DNA of 64,000 nucleotides from Thelephora terrestris (lineage: Eukaryota; Basidiomycota; Agaricomycetes; Thelephorales; Thelephoraceae). Below are positions 10,283-22,433 of this stretch, piece by piece. Position 1 is the stretch's first letter, and every line of letters begins with the position of its first letter. Both the position numbers and the translations under genes were made by a program. Under the pieces are notes generated by a model that saw nothing but the letters and a program-made list of their open reading frames with translations, did not search any database and had not been told where the DNA came from. The DNA is taken from the NCBI GenBank assembly GCA_015956445.1, contig WIUZ02000013.1, positions 248,001-312,000 on the forward strand, written 5' to 3'.

Positions 10283-11218
10283 GGTGAGTTTGGGACGAGA
10301 TGGGTTCTTGCGTGGGAATGGTGGATGTCGTCGCACTGACAAGCTGGGGCTGTTATACACAGCGAGTTGAGTGGCATGGTTTGTAGATTAGAGGCGAAGT
10401 GCCTTCATGGTCGGGGACCGAGGGTGCAATGAAGGAAGATAGGAGTATTGAATTAGATATTACTTGGTGTGTATGATGCGTACAATTTACTCTACTGGAC
10501 AGATATCAGCAGCGGTGGTGCGAGAGAGAAGGATGGGAAAAGAACCTTAACCATAAGGCAACAGTTTCTTGAGGTTCACCGTCTGCCTCCCATCTGAGTA
10601 AGCCGTTTGAGAAAGTCTATTCTTGCGCGCTGGTGATTTGCTCGTATTCAAGTGGCTGTGTCCCGCCTTGCCCTTTTGGAAAAGAAAGAGTAAACGACCA
10701 CGCTCATCATCCACAGGAACCACGGCAGAATGAGGGGTTCTGGCAAAGGTTGGGAACTCACGCGTTTGAAAAGTCCGTTCGGAAGGCTTCTCCACCTCTT
10801 CTTAGTCCCGGAATGTGATTTTAATTTGGGGTACCAAAGCGCGGACGAGGTTGCGAACGACCTTGAGCCTGAGCGGAAACCGGCCACTGCGTTTAGCAGG
10901 GAAGTCGCTGGGGTGGAAAGGAACATTACAGAACGGAACGAGAGTTATTGAGACGAGCGCCCCGAGTAGTTGACGCGCGAGTCGCAGTTTGATTTCCTGC
11001 AGTCAGCGCCTTCTAATTCGATTATAATCCCGACGGCCACCCTGAGTTCCGGTGGTTAACAGGTTTCGCCCGGCTAAAGCACCGAAGCTCCCGGTGAACG
11101 ACAATGGTTTCTAGCACCCAGCCTCCGTGAATGTGGTTCCCACTGGTCTCGATCGAATTGACCCTGGCACCGGACTCGGAGTTGAGTCTTTCCGCGAGCG
11201 ACATCCACACTGCCTGTA
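10283..11218. other. Gene-poor stretch with a duplicated non-coding block
   Basis: It begins with the upstream flank of the preceding minus-strand gene. The part around 10630-10930 is similar to 12010-12270 in the same order: GTTGGGAAC, a TTTGA(A/G)AAGTCC block, GTACCAAAGCG or GTGCCAAAGCG, then GAGG(T)TG(C/T)GAA and CTTGAGCC-like sequence. No open frame here resembles a known protein. Confidence 0.5.
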
Positions 11219-11883
11219 ATGTCCGACGAAAGCAATTCGCTCCTTCACCAATTCCCCTACGCCCCGGATACGACTGCACCAATGAGGTATGCTATGCGAT
11301 ACGCCGATAGCCGGCCTCATCTCTCCTCCGTTGACGCCTCCCCACTCGCAGGCAATTGACAGGGTGGCCGCCGCTCCCCCACTGCAGAACATCACCCTAG
11401 CGCATCTTCCAGGGGGATACGACGATTACAAACCTCCTCTCCTGCACTTCGGCTGGTCTTTCGACTCGAAAGCACTCCTGAAGTGGGCAGCAGAGAATGG
11501 GATCGACACCACAAACAGATATCGGAATTCGGACGGATCGGTTCACGAAGCTCACGACTCGCTAGCGGCAGCCACCAAGCCAGAAGCTTTAGAGGTCCTT
11601 GCGTCGAAGGCTGGGACGCCAGAATTGCGGGTCATATACAAAATCGGCATGCACCTGAAGGGTTCCGGCCTCCTCACGACTATGTAGCTCAAACTACCGC
11701 TTCATGCAAGATAACATGAGAAGCGTCACTCCAGAGCGGATCGATGCCCTCGACCAATACCTGAAGGAACACGGGCTTGTTAAGGACTCTCCGGCGTGGC
11801 ACCTCGATCACGAACTCTACAAGTGGAAACGGCTTATTCGAATACAACCTGACGGCTACAATGTCTCTGGGCGAGCAGCTTAA
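11219..11883 (+). CDS. Orphan small protein, weak
   Basis: An open stretch at 11289-11687 contains HFGWSFDSKALLKWAAENG and LAAATKPEALEVLASKAGTP. A second frame from about 11700 to 11883 reads NYRFMQDNMRSVTPERIDAL and ends GYNVSGRAA. A possible first exon begins at ATG 11219 (MSDESNSLLHQFPYAPD). I could not join these with convincing splice sites. The segment is flanked on both sides by copies of one non-coding block, so it may be a passenger or a decayed gene. No family recognised. Confidence 0.3.
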
Positions 11884-12361
11884 TGTGCCTAGCGCTGTGA
11901 AACTCGGGGCAGGGGGACTAGATAACATGTCACGTTGACGAGTTACTCATAGCTTAGATAGCTACATGCAAAGCATCATCCTGTAGTTTCCAATGACTCT
12001 GAGATAGGCAACCGTGCTTTTGGAGGCCTGTCGTTTACCGTGCCTTGGTCGTGCTCACGGTGGTGACTTATGGGGAGCTCGCTTTGGAGCGGTAAGTGCT
12101 CGGCAACGGGGGGTAGCAGATGTTGGGAACAGGTTTTTTTGAGAAGTCCATGCGGTTTTCCGTCTTTTGGGTCACAATCTTGCGGTGCCAAAGCGTCGAG
12201 GAAGTTGTGAATGTCCTTAAACCGGAACGAGGCCTACGGCTCCGCTTACTAGCGGGAGGTAGAGACTCTACGCCGGGAGCTTTTACCCGTTCCCGCGGGC
12301 ACCAGATAGACGCCCACGCAACATTCCTCAAGCGGACACGCCGATAATCTCTTCGACCACC
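11884..12361. other. Intergenic stretch, second copy of the duplicated block
   Basis: The right-hand copy of the 10630-10930 block lies at about 12010-12270. The last 90 bases before 12362 are presumed to be the promoter and leader of the E4 ligase gene. No gene seen. Confidence 0.5.
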
Positions 12362-15300
12362 ATGAGCTCCGATCCGAATCCAAACCAGCTGGGTCCAACC
12401 CCTCAAGATGACGCTGACAGGGTAAGCACGTAGACAAGATATCACACAAATATACTAAAACGCTTTGGCAGATTCGATTGAAGCGGTTAGCGAAGCTCCA
12501 GGGCGCCACCAGCACCAACAGCCCCGGTTCCTCAAAGCCAGCCACACCACCACCGCAAACTCCACCTCCAAAACCAAAATCTTTTCGTGCCCCGACCCCC
12601 AAGATCACTCAGTCGCCGCCACAACCCACACAGTCCTCGATTGTGAAGAAGCGGGCACCAACTATCCTCGCGCACATCGACCTGCCGACTTGGGAACATG
12701 AAACTATCGGCCAGGTCTTCAACATCACCCTGGACGTACGTCGCTGTCGTCTTATCTCACTCGATTTTGTGTTTACTTGGCGACAACAGAAAGAGGTTGC
12801 GGAGGGAAGTGGGTGGGAGGTTGTGTGGCTCAAGGGTTTGGCTTTGGAGTTGGAATCCGAGGACCCAGGTACGCGTTGCGTGTCACCTCCGATCTCGTGA
12901 ATGAATGCTTACTTCCGAGCGCGCTGGTCCGCGTTCCTCGCAGCGATCCAGAAGCCGTTACGGTTAACGGCCGATCTATCGGATAAACTGCTAATCGCAC
13001 GTCTTGAAATAGATTCCCAAGCAATGTCGTGCGTATTGCATCGCCTCTAGCCGTCAAAATGCTGAATATATGCAGGGATGATCTCGAATATCTTTCCGTC
13101 CTTGCTTCTTTGCCTGCAGAACAAACAACCTTCGAGTACCTTGTGGGCTGTTGGAAACGAGGCAACAAGGCTAGATCAGAGTTGCTGAAGAAGGTAGGTG
13201 GTGGCTGTACAGATCCAGAAGGTCAGAGACTATATCCCGTTTAGGGATTCCCCCCAGCCGAGGTCCAGCAGGCCGTGAATATCCTGGACAGGCTTCGAGA
13301 ACTCGTGATCAGCTACACCGGACTGACGTTACAAGAACCAGAGATGTTTCCCCAGCCATTAAAGTAGGTACCTACTCGTGGCCTCTGTCTGTTTATTAAC
13401 GGAACGCTCTAGACGTGAGGTTGGACCTGTGGAACTTCTTGGCCCTCTTCTATCCCTCTCCTCGCTCTCGACACCGCTTCTCTCAGCGCCGGCATTGTCC
13501 CCTAACCAAATATCCCCGACAGAAGTCGAGCCCTTCCTCCAAGACATTGTGAGACGCTTTGAACCCGACAATGAGCTCGATGGTGTCCTTGGTCCCGTCG
13601 TCCGGGCGCTCCTCTTCCACGAGAGCCTGTTCAGACGAGAGGGCTTGACTGGGACTGATTCCGGTTGGAGGCGGGTCATCGCCGGCCTGGAGGCACTCGT
13701 ATCGATCAAACCTATCGCAGTCATGATCACCCGGCTGGACGACTGGAATCCGGAGAACGCTACCGCGGCGAACATTGAGAGGATAAGCTTGATGGGTCCT
13801 CTGTGTAGGTTGAACGTTTTCGGCCACGAATGGCCGACCGTTTCGGAGGCGTATTTTGGAGACTTGGATAGAAGGAGCCGCGCGGACGTCGAGAGCGCGA
13901 CCGCCAGCTTGAGGGGAACGTTGAAGAGCCTACAGGTGGGTCTTCAGTGTCGAACACTTGGGTTGCATTTCTGCGTGACTTACCTCCAGTGTGTAGGGCT
14001 CGCTGTTCCAGATTTTCAACGCTTTGGTCAGAGCGGGTCCTGAGTCGAGGGAAGCCGTCTTGCAGTATTTCGCTCGGGTTATCAACTTGAACGTCAAACG
14101 AGCGGGACTTCAAGTTGGTGAAGAGACTATTGCGACTGATAGCTTCATGGTAAACCTTCAGAGTGTCCTCCACCGTTTGGCAGAACCTTTCATGGACGCG
14201 AATTATACAAAGGTGGGGACGCTTGAGAGTGTTTCTTCTGCTGTGGTTTACATCTTTCCGGCTAGATTGACCGGGTCGACCCTCTTTATTTTGCTCACTC
14301 AACGAGGCTCGACATCAAGGACGAGACAAGAATAAAGGCCACGAGCGAGGATGTTACAACGTGGCAAGCAGCGAATGCTAAAGACGCAGGTAGGCAAACG
14401 TAGACCGATGGGGTCGCTGCTTACTTAATGTCCGTCTCATCGGCAGTTCCGCCCAACTTCATCTCGGATGTCTTTTATCTTTCCCTGGCAATGTTCCACT
14501 TTGGCTATCAGAGGACGATCAAAGAGCTGGACGATTTCGAAAAGCACGCAGACGAGCTCCAGAGGCACATCGATCGGTTGGAGAATGATATCAATTGGCA
14601 AGGCACGCCATACCAACAACGCACGGAGGTGGTCGTAAACCAGGCCAAGAGCGAGCTTGCGAAGATCAAATCAACTTCGTACTCGTTTACGGTACAGCTT
14701 TTGGATCCCGAGCATGTGTTTCGATCGATGGCTTTCATAACCTTCGTCTCGACTTGGGTTGTGAGGTTTGTGGATGCAAGGAAGAAGCATCCGAACCCCC
14801 TTGTCGAGTGAGTGCGAAGTCGTCCTCCGTTTTACCGTTCTGAACGTTTCTGTTGCCGAAAGCCTTCCGCTCCCTCAAGACGTACCGATACACTTCAGAG
14901 TATTGCCTGAGTTTGTGTTGGAGGATGTCATCGACTACCTCTTGTTCATCGTTCGGTAACCCAGCCACATGTCTGACCAGCGTGTTCTGACTGGCATCTT
15001 GGGTTTAGGCACTCGCCCAATACTCTCGAACTTTCCGGGAAAAACGAACTCGTGATATTTGCCCTGACTTTCCTCACTTCAACGTGGTACATCAAAAACC
15101 CATTCCTGAAGACGAAGCTCATAGAGGTATGCCCCCTGTGCTCCGTCCATTCATATTTGGTGGTTCAATCTGCGATAGGTTTTGTTCTTTGGGATCCTTG
15201 GATATGGCAACGAGCGGACAGGTGTGCTTGGGCATACCTTGAACGGCCATCCGCTGGCCCTTCAGCATTTGATGAGCTCCTTGATGAGCTTCTACGTCGG

Positions 15301-16608
15301 TGCGTAGTGCTAAACCTCGTTCACACACTCTGGTGTAATTACCTAACGCGTGTTGTGGATTAGAGGTAGAACAGACGGGAGCTAGTTCCCAATTCTATGA
15401 CAAATTCAGTACGTCGACATCGGTGATTTGGTTGAGTACCTTCCGACCGTGGCGATGTTAGATGCCCGAAGGAACATTGCATACATATTTAAGGTCATAT
15501 GGAACAACCCTGCCCATCGGCAAGCATTGGATAACGAAGCCAAGTGAGTACGACATTGCAGCACTCGAGGGTGATGAACTGAGAATGGTTGTTTGGATAG
15601 GCGTGTGGATAACTTCGTGCGATTCGTCAACTTGATGATTAACGACGTAACGTACCTCATGGACGAATCCTTGAACGAGCTCACCCAGATCCACAACATT
15701 GAGACCGAAATGGAGAACGCGCAAGAATGGGGGGCCAAGTCACCTCAGTATAGACGCGAACGGGAAGGCACCCTGCGGTCGTTGGAACGACACGCCTCCG
15801 GATACATCACTCTTGGGCGTTCGACGGTCGATCTGTTGAAGGTGTTCACGGCGGAAACGAAGACTCCGTTCATGATGCCCGAGATCGTGGGGAAGCTTGC
15901 GGCGATGTTGGATTATAACCTAGAAGCTCTGGCTGGGCCCAAATGCCGGGACCTCAAGGTGAAGAACCCAGAGAAGTACAAGTTCGATCCCAAAGCACTT
16001 TTGAGCGATATCGTTCAAGTTTTCTTAAACTTGAGCGACCGGGAAGAGTTCGTGAGGGGCGTGGCGGAGGACGGGAGGAGTTACAAGAAGGAGCTGTTCG
16101 AGGGGACGGTAGAGATTCTGAGGAGGAAGACGCTAAAGTCGGAGGATGAGGTCGAGAAGTTGTTGGCTTTTGTTCAGAAGGTCGAGACGCTCAAGACGAC
16201 GTTAGAGGAGGAGGAAGACTTGGGAGAAGTCCCGGAGGAGTTCTTAGGTGCGCCTCATTTCAGTATCCCCGCCGTGCCATGTCTGACGGGTTCCGGGTGA
16301 ACTCCAGATCCCCTCTTGTACACTGTCATGAGGGACCCTGTAACTTTGCCGTCGTCGCGCACGATCGTGGACAGGGCCACGATAAAGTCGCACTTGCTAT
16401 CGGATCCGAAGGATCCGTTTAACCGTTTCCCATTGAAGATCGAGGATGTCATACCGAGTACGTACACGTTCGTAACCCTCGTTCTTGGAGTGCGTTGAAC
16501 TCACGGTTTGCCCTGATATTTGTAGATGAGGAACTCAAGGCTCGGATAGACGAGTTCTTGGCTGTTAGGCGTGCCGAGAGGCTTGCGCGGAAAATGAACA
16601 CCGATTAG
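12362..16608 (+). CDS. UFD2: Ubiquitin conjugation factor E4 (U-box E3/E4 ligase Ufd2)
   Basis: Ufd2 extends short ubiquitin chains on Cdc48-bound substrates through a C-terminal U-box. Eighteen exons were resolved: 12362-12421, 12472-12735, 12790-12868, 12944-13028, 13076-13193, 13245-13363, 13413-13935, 14012-14212, 14266-14389, 14447-14807, 14863-14955, 15009-15126, 15179-15299, 15364-15408, 15462-15543, 15601-16247, 16308-16457 and 16526-16608. They sum to 1090 residues, close to the family's usual length. The N terminus is disordered and Pro-rich. Ufd2 core stretches include [48 protein letters not shown]-type sequence, [20 protein letters not shown] and [18 protein letters not shown]. 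The U-box reads [20 protein letters not shown], then [20 protein letters not shown] and [18 protein letters not shown]. Nothing is broken. Confidence 0.96.
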
Positions 16609-16961
16609 GAGGGGTTGTTTGAAGGTTTGAAGTCCGTCGAACTTTTGGAAAAGGTAGTTATTCGTTGTACCACGTATCGTATTTAATAGCGTCAAACTTC
16701 GACGCTAGGGGATTGTTATGCGAGTATCTCGAGATAAAGATGTGCAAATGCATCCGGTACCAGGTCCGGTTATTCGGATGGATCATTGGTCGGGAGTAAC
16801 GTTCTGCGCCGGCCCCGAAGTCGAGGTGAGAGCTGGTGAGAGGGGGTAGGTGTTGACAGGCCGACCCCGAAACCGGATGGATCTATCCACGCTGGTCTGA
16901 GAAGGTGGACACCGGGGCGCTGGAGCATGATTCCACGGTTGCTGACAATCCTGGGCGGCAG
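16609..16961. other. Short convergent intergenic stretch
   Basis: It separates the E4 ligase stop from the minus-strand methyltransferase stop. It holds 3' untranslated sequence of both genes; nothing else was seen. Confidence 0.5.
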
Positions 16962-18212
16962 TCAATTGGAGGAAACTGGCTTTCTAGCAATCCAGAACGC
17001 AGCTGCGTAGAGCCACCGCATCATCGCCTCAGGATCGCTCGTGTACTCGCACTCGACCATCGACACGCTCTCCCCACTTTCATTCACAGGCAAAAGCTCG
17101 AACCCGACAAGTTCGGCCACTTGAAGGACTTCGTCCAAGCTCAGTTCCAGCGCCACACCAGATGAGGCCCACAGCAGCGGTCCCAAGTTGATCCAGACAC
17201 CGCCAGGCTCCAAGAGAGAATAAATGTGTTGGATGGTTTTGATCACGTTGAGGGACGTGTCGATGAAGAACAGGGTGACGACATAGGACCAGCTAGCGGA
17301 TAACTTGAAGAAATCCCCTTCGGCCAAGTGAAACGTGTCTGAGAGCCGCGGGACCACGTCCGGAAACGAGACCTGCCTGAATGTCGAGGACGTCGATCGT
17401 TGGTGAGACCACCAGTGGATGAAAGGGTGTAGCTTGTGTTGGTTTACCTCCCGCGTCGTTTGAGGAGAGAGGAGAAACTTGAGTGCGAGGTTCATGAAGT
17501 GAGAGCGCTCGTTCGCTGTTGTATCGAACCCTGACGTTGCGGATTAACATCACGCAGTCTAAGCTTAAAGAAAGCGAGGGTACGAACCTAGTTGAGAAAT
17601 CTCCCAAGCAAGTCTCCCAAGACCAGCGCCAGGAACCAAGAGTCGCTTCTCTCTCCTTCGAGAAACATCGCTCTCGAGTCTCTGCAACGCGTCGAGCACC
17701 AGCCCAAATGCCTTGCTCCGTTCTCGCCTCCCCTCCTCACTCCAGTCCCTGACGAAATGTTTCAAAGCCTCCCTGACCTTTGCGTGATCCTCTACTCCCA
17801 CATCTGGCACATCTCCGGCAACCCGATCCATGCGCTTGTGGTTGCCACCTGGGCTAGTTTTGTCGTTGGTCGTGGCAAGCTTGGAGATCTCACTGGAAAC
17901 CACGGCGTTCACCTCTATTGCCCTCTCGAACCGCTCCAGCTTCTCAGCGTACCCAATCTCGTCCGCTATCCATTTGGTGCTCCCGGCTTTCAGAACCCCA
18001 GAGTGGAAAGTAGTCCGCGCCTTCCGTGCCGAGGATTTCGATACTTTCTCGTATAAATCATACGCGGTCGCGGCGATGGAGACACTTGGAGCTGCATCAC
18101 CCCACTCGGAAATAAAGTGGACTGGAAGCAGCCTGAGGGAAACGAGAGCGATGACGACGAGGAAGACACATCCCACCAGCGCGTCAGAAGTTATGATCGA
18201 GGTGAGGAGCAT
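16962..18212 (-). CDS. Carnosine N-methyltransferase-like protein (N2227 family)
   Basis: N2227/CARNMT1 proteins are SAM-dependent methyltransferases acting on histidine-containing dipeptides. Two exons on the minus strand (18212-17588 and 17530-16962) give 397 residues. The N terminus has a hydrophobic segment (ALVGCVFLVVIALVSLRLL) that could anchor it in a membrane, which is unusual for the family. SAM motif I is RLLVPGAGLGRLAWEISQLG, completed across the intron by FDTTANERSHFMNLALKFLL. Then come LHPFIHWWSHQRST, SFPDVVPRL, VVTLFFIDTSLNVIKTIQHI, LEPGGVWINLGPLLW (family signature) and MVECEYTSDP near the end. The gene lies back to back with the CFEM gene, about 650 bases apart. Confidence 0.88.
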
Positions 18213-18858
18213 GAGCGCTTGAGCGCCAATCGATTGAGGCTGTCATCCATGATCGAGCGAATGCCGACAAGCAGCATGGCCCTCTTCAATACCGCCTCGT
18301 TTTATGAGGTCCTAACATTGACCATTGTTGCTCAACCTACTTCATGTTCTTCAATTATGTAGCGCATCTTGCGTTAAATTTACACAAAACTTGACCATCA
18401 CGTCGTAGCCTTTCCTGTGATAGAGTTAGCTAGGAGTCAAAGATCGCCCGCAGACAAAGTGAGAGGGGAACAGAAACTCCTGACGATGCATTGGCGCCGT
18501 AGTCGCAACTACGCAGCGAATCACAATCGTGGGTAAAGCAACTCAGGGGGAAACGGTGCCACAGCCAAAAGCGAGAACAAGACCCCCTCCCTGAGTCCCT
18601 CTCTCTCTCTCGGTCGTGGTGATAAGCGAATATTCGCCTACTTTTGCGACTTTGGATCACAGCGTCTTGCCAATCAAATATTCAGGTACGCATCCGCAAT
18701 TCAGCATTCCCCCATGTCAGCGTCGAGTCCTTCCGTTACTGTAACGATCACGGTTATAAACACACGCCCCTCGCGTACCCCACATTTCGTCGGTCTCTCC
18801 CTTCCGGACGACAGCTGCTCACGCTTTAAGCCCTCAGGCCTCTCACTGCTTGAACGCC
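18213..18858. promoter_or_regulatory. Divergent intergenic region between methyltransferase and CFEM genes
   Basis: This stretch separates two diverging starts, so it should hold both promoters. A pyrimidine run (CCCTCCCTGAGTCCC followed by a CT repeat) lies near 18586-18613. No clear TATA box for the minus-strand gene was found. No protein-coding content was recognised. Confidence 0.4.
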
Positions 18859-19321
18859 ATGCGTTTCTCCGCAGTCCTCGTTGTTCTTTCTGCTTCTTTT
18901 GCCACAACCTCGGCGGCGTTCCTTGAGACTAGGCAGAGCGACTATCCGGGTCTGTCTTTCCACCGCATTATCGCCTCGTCCGAGTGAGCTGACTGCCCTC
19001 TTTTATTCTTGTAGACTGTGCCGTCCGTTGTTTGATCTCTGCAAACGCCGGCGAATGCGGTCACTATGATACCGCCTGCTTGTGTAAGAGCGAGCAATTT
19101 CTCTCACAGATCAATGGCTGCTTCGATAAGAGCTGTAGTGCCTCCGACCTTGCTCAATCCGTCGAGGCTGCGGTTGCGATGTGCCGCGCTGCGGTGAGTC
19201 TACGTCCTGCTCGTCGTCCCTTTGCACCTTGTTTGATTCATCGCAGGGTGTCACTTTGGGTGTCAGTCCAACATCCACCTCCTCTTCGACTCCGAGCTCA
19301 ACCAGCAGTTCTAGTGATTAA
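18859..19321 (+). CDS. CFEM-domain secreted protein, GPI tail cut off by a stop
   Basis: CFEM proteins are fungal cell-surface or secreted proteins with eight cysteines, some of which bind haem. Exons 18859-18949, 19015-19193 and 19247-19321 encode 114 residues. The signal peptide is MRFSAVLVVLSASFATTSA. The CFEM domain shows CAVRCLISANAGECGHYD, then ACLCKSEQFLSQINGC, CSASDLAQ and MCRAA, which gives eight cysteines. A Ser/Thr-rich linker then ends at TAA 19319-19321. Directly after that stop the same frame continues for 31 codons to TAA 19415-19417, with a small-residue stretch (GSSKNSGVANG) and a hydrophobic end (VLFALSALGLIGYAL). That is the form of a GPI-anchor signal. As written the product should be secreted rather than anchored. 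Confidence 0.88.
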
Positions 19322-19417
19322 GCTGTCCCCGGGAGCAGCAAGAATTCGGGTGTTGCCAACGGCGTCGATGTTTTATTTGCCTTGAGCGCCTTAGGACTCA
19401 TCGGCTATGCATTGTAA

Positions 19418-20910
19418 CAGTAGAAAGGCCGGCATTTTCTGTACCAGGGCCCCTTTCTTTGTAGCACCCAACTACCCCAAGCGTTCGTCATACGTTCACC
19501 TTGGCCGTTTTGGCCCAACCACGACAACGAAAGTGTGGGTGATCTGCGAGAGATCAATGAACGAATCCACTCTTCTCAGGAGGAAGGGTAGGTCGTTGGA
19601 GCATGGGGGATCCCAAAGGCTAGTGAGGGGAGGGTGCTAGTAGGCTGGAATTTAGCCTCGAATTCAGAGGCGAGGAGGACGCGATTAAGAAGGGGACGAT
19701 ACCTAGAAGGACGACGCCTCTGGGTGGTAGTGGCTATCACCTGGCGACATTCGTCCGGATACCTGTCTTTTACCCGTGTCTCTTCTTATGAAACTAACTC
19801 GCCTTGCGCGTTGAGAAAATTGTGTTCTCTGCGGACCTTCTCCTGAACGTTGACTAACGGGTGGCCTTCGAGGGGTTTGGGGTGCGTCATAGCGGAGGGA
19901 GTCTGGATGATTGGATGAGAGCATTCCCATGTGCGGGGCGCCGGTGAGTAAAGGGTTTCTTTACTTCAGGCAACCGACATATGTATGTTTCTGATCGTCA
20001 TGTGCAGACTGAATCGGAAATTTGCCGCCTCTCCAGCGGTCGAATTGTTCCTCCGTGTGCCAAGAGACTGCGTATGCGCGTTCACGCCGCTCAAATCTAA
20101 CATAGAGGGTCTCTGTTTCGTCCTCAATAATGATATAAGAGGCACGTATATCAGATACCGCGCTACGAGAAGATGGCAACTTGATGATGTTGTAAGTGGC
20201 CACAAACAGATCCCATGTGCCTAGAAGGAACCACGCGGTCAGGCCGCCAGAAGAGCGTCATTAATACGCTACATAATGGTCTTACCCTTGAACCTGGCTG
20301 CGTCGTTCACAGTCATCCCCTGTCGAGGAGGAGGGCGATGGGCGACATCAGTGCTGGCGTTACAGGTGTCAGAAGGCCCGACGGATCCGGATCAACGCGG
20401 TTTGTCACAAAGGCGCGGCCGAGATTGGCAGCGAGTGACCGAGCGAGGACACCGCCTTCGATCATACGGCAAGCTTAACTTTTGCAACCGGAGTCCAGGT
20501 TTGTTCCCTCCCTTCTGTAGGCTACGCAAAGCTGACTCACCGACAAGGGGAATACGCTGGAAATGAACAATGACCGGGTAGAACATCCACCGTAACGATC
20601 CGCATCTTCTGGTCCGGCAGTTACGTCGGGCGTCGATGATATGGCATGGGGAGCCTTTTCTTTACAATCGTCGTTCAATGTTCACCTTCGGTCCCACATG
20701 CACTCCGACCAGCAGCTGGGAATCAGGACCCTGGGGCATTCAGTCGTGAGTAGCAGAAACTCTACACTGACGGGGATAGCAATTCTTGTTAGCCGCCCCT
20801 CGGGCTCATACATGTGGTCATTTGTGACATTTAAACTCAGGGTGAGGTTTTCCGCACCTGCGCATCCCTCCCCCCCATCGCCTCAGGTAGAGGCTCTGAG
20901 TGTATGATCC
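19418..20910. other. Long gene-poor stretch
   Basis: Apart from the repeat copy at 19641-19735 no feature is firmly supported. A minus-strand open stretch at 19961-20203 contains SYIIIEDETETLYVRFER, which looks protein-like. It has no start context, no recognisable family and no convincing neighbours by splicing. Several short plus-strand open stretches between 20215 and 20907 show nothing known. A decayed gene or lineage-specific gene on the minus strand cannot be excluded. Confidence 0.4.
19641..19735 (+). repeat. Fold-back repeat family, copy 2 (near full)
   Basis: A diverged palindrome head (TAGGCTGGAATTTAGCC) is followed by TCGAATTCAGAGGCGAGGAG and GACGCGATTAAGAAGGGGAC, then GATACCTAGAAGGACGACGC and CTCTG. 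The AGAGGCG and CGCCTCT segments form inverted repeats about 60 bases apart. The closest relative is the minus-oriented copy at 59303-59387. Confidence 0.8.
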
Positions 20911-22433
20911 ATGGCTCACTACGCACACCTTGACATGGCTTCCAAATCATCTGTTGCAGAGCTCGTCCAATTTGAGAGTGACGTGTAAGCCCCAGTCTGA
21001 GTTTGTTTCATTGTATCCGGTATGACCTCACTGATCGCTACGCGGAATCATATGTTTATCCAGCATTTCTATCAAGGTCAGCGGAACCTCAACATGCATC
21101 GAGCGGATGCTCATTTACGATTCTAGATCTACGCGATCAGCGTAACCGCCCTCTGGAGTTACAACTACCTCTTGACGCTTGACGACGAAGTGGAATATGC
21201 ATGGAAGACGAAGAACATGCCCAGTGAGTAATTTGGGAAGCAATTGTCAATGAACAAGGCTGACGATGGTCTAGTATTGGTTCTATTCATGATAGTAAGT
21301 GACCACGCGAAGATAATGCACCCTCGAGTACTCCGGGTTGACCGCGGTTTAGACCAGGTATCTTCCGGTGCCTTTCTTGATTTGGATTATCACTTGTGAG
21401 TGGTCGAGACAAGAGTCTTTCCACGTCGAGCTCCTGACCGTCCCTTTCAGCATCATGGTCGCCAAGTTACACGGCAGAGCTGTACGCCCGCGCGATATAC
21501 TATTCCATCTACTCGAGCTGATTCTCCCATCCCAGTTGCCAAAGGACCGCGTTTCTTGAAGTCGTTTACTTCACGTTGATAACGCTTTTTGCTCACATTG
21601 TCCTCACGCTGAGGGTTTACGCGATCACCGGGAAGAATAAACAAATCGCAGGCGGCCTTTACGGAATCACCATCCTCCAACTTGGGGTGGGAGTGTACTT
21701 GTGTGTGTATTCATTTCTTCATCCTCGTACGTCCCTCTCCTCGCTGCGTACGGAGAGTACAATTTTGACCAGGTTCACGATAGTACAATTGCCTCACATT
21801 AAATTGGATGCATTCCAGATATGCCTCTTTAAGACTCCGATTCGCGGATCACTCCTTTATACCTCGCTCTCTCTTGTGTTTGGTGCGTAGGATTTCTACT
21901 GGGGTTACAATTAAATTGAACTCGTACTTCACAGACCTCGCGGCGTTCTTGATCGTTTTCTTGCGAACGCGGACTTTGAGAATGCAGCGTCACAACTCAA
22001 TTGTTCCAAATATTGTTGACACGGTCACCAGGGACGCCGCAATCTACTTCACGGTCATCTTTTCCTCCCACTTCGTGCTCGTCCTCACGCTGACACTCAT
22101 GAGGGTACGTCTTCATGGAAGAACTCGGATTCGATTGTCCTGACCCCCTTCGTTTTCCAGCCATCGTTGCGTTTTCTCCCGACTGTGTGAGTTTCGTTCG
22201 CATCCGGTCTCACTCATATTTGTTGATCCACCGCCCTCGTTACGTTCCAGCGGAAACGCGATGTGAGTTTATAACTCACCTTCGACGCCCTTGACTACGA
22301 CTCACACGTTTTGCCTGGTAACAGTTTCGTTCCCATGATGATAACCCGCATCATCCTCTCGTTGAAGAAAGTAGCAGGTGCACAGATGATATTTGAGATG
22401 GTTGAGGTTCCGAACGGTCTCTCGGCCGCATGA
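20911..22433 (+). CDS. DUF6533-type seven-helix membrane protein
   Basis: This family is widespread in Agaricomycetes and its function is unknown; it looks like a receptor or channel with seven membrane helices. The start MAHYAHLDMASKSSVAEL at 20911 is followed by many short exons. The DUF6533 core is IYAISVTALWSYNYLLTLDD with EVEYAWKTKN (about 21130-21220). Further helices read ILVLFMI, TRYLPVPFLIWIIT, FLEVVYFTLITLFAHIVLTL with RVYAITGKN, GGLYGITILQLGVGVYLC, LAAFLIVFLRTRTLR and IYFTVIFSSHFVLVLTLTLM. The tail MMITRIILSLKKVAG ends at 22431-22433. Exon limits in the middle are approximate. It lies about 390 bases upstream of the NLR-like gene on the same strand. Confidence 0.75.
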
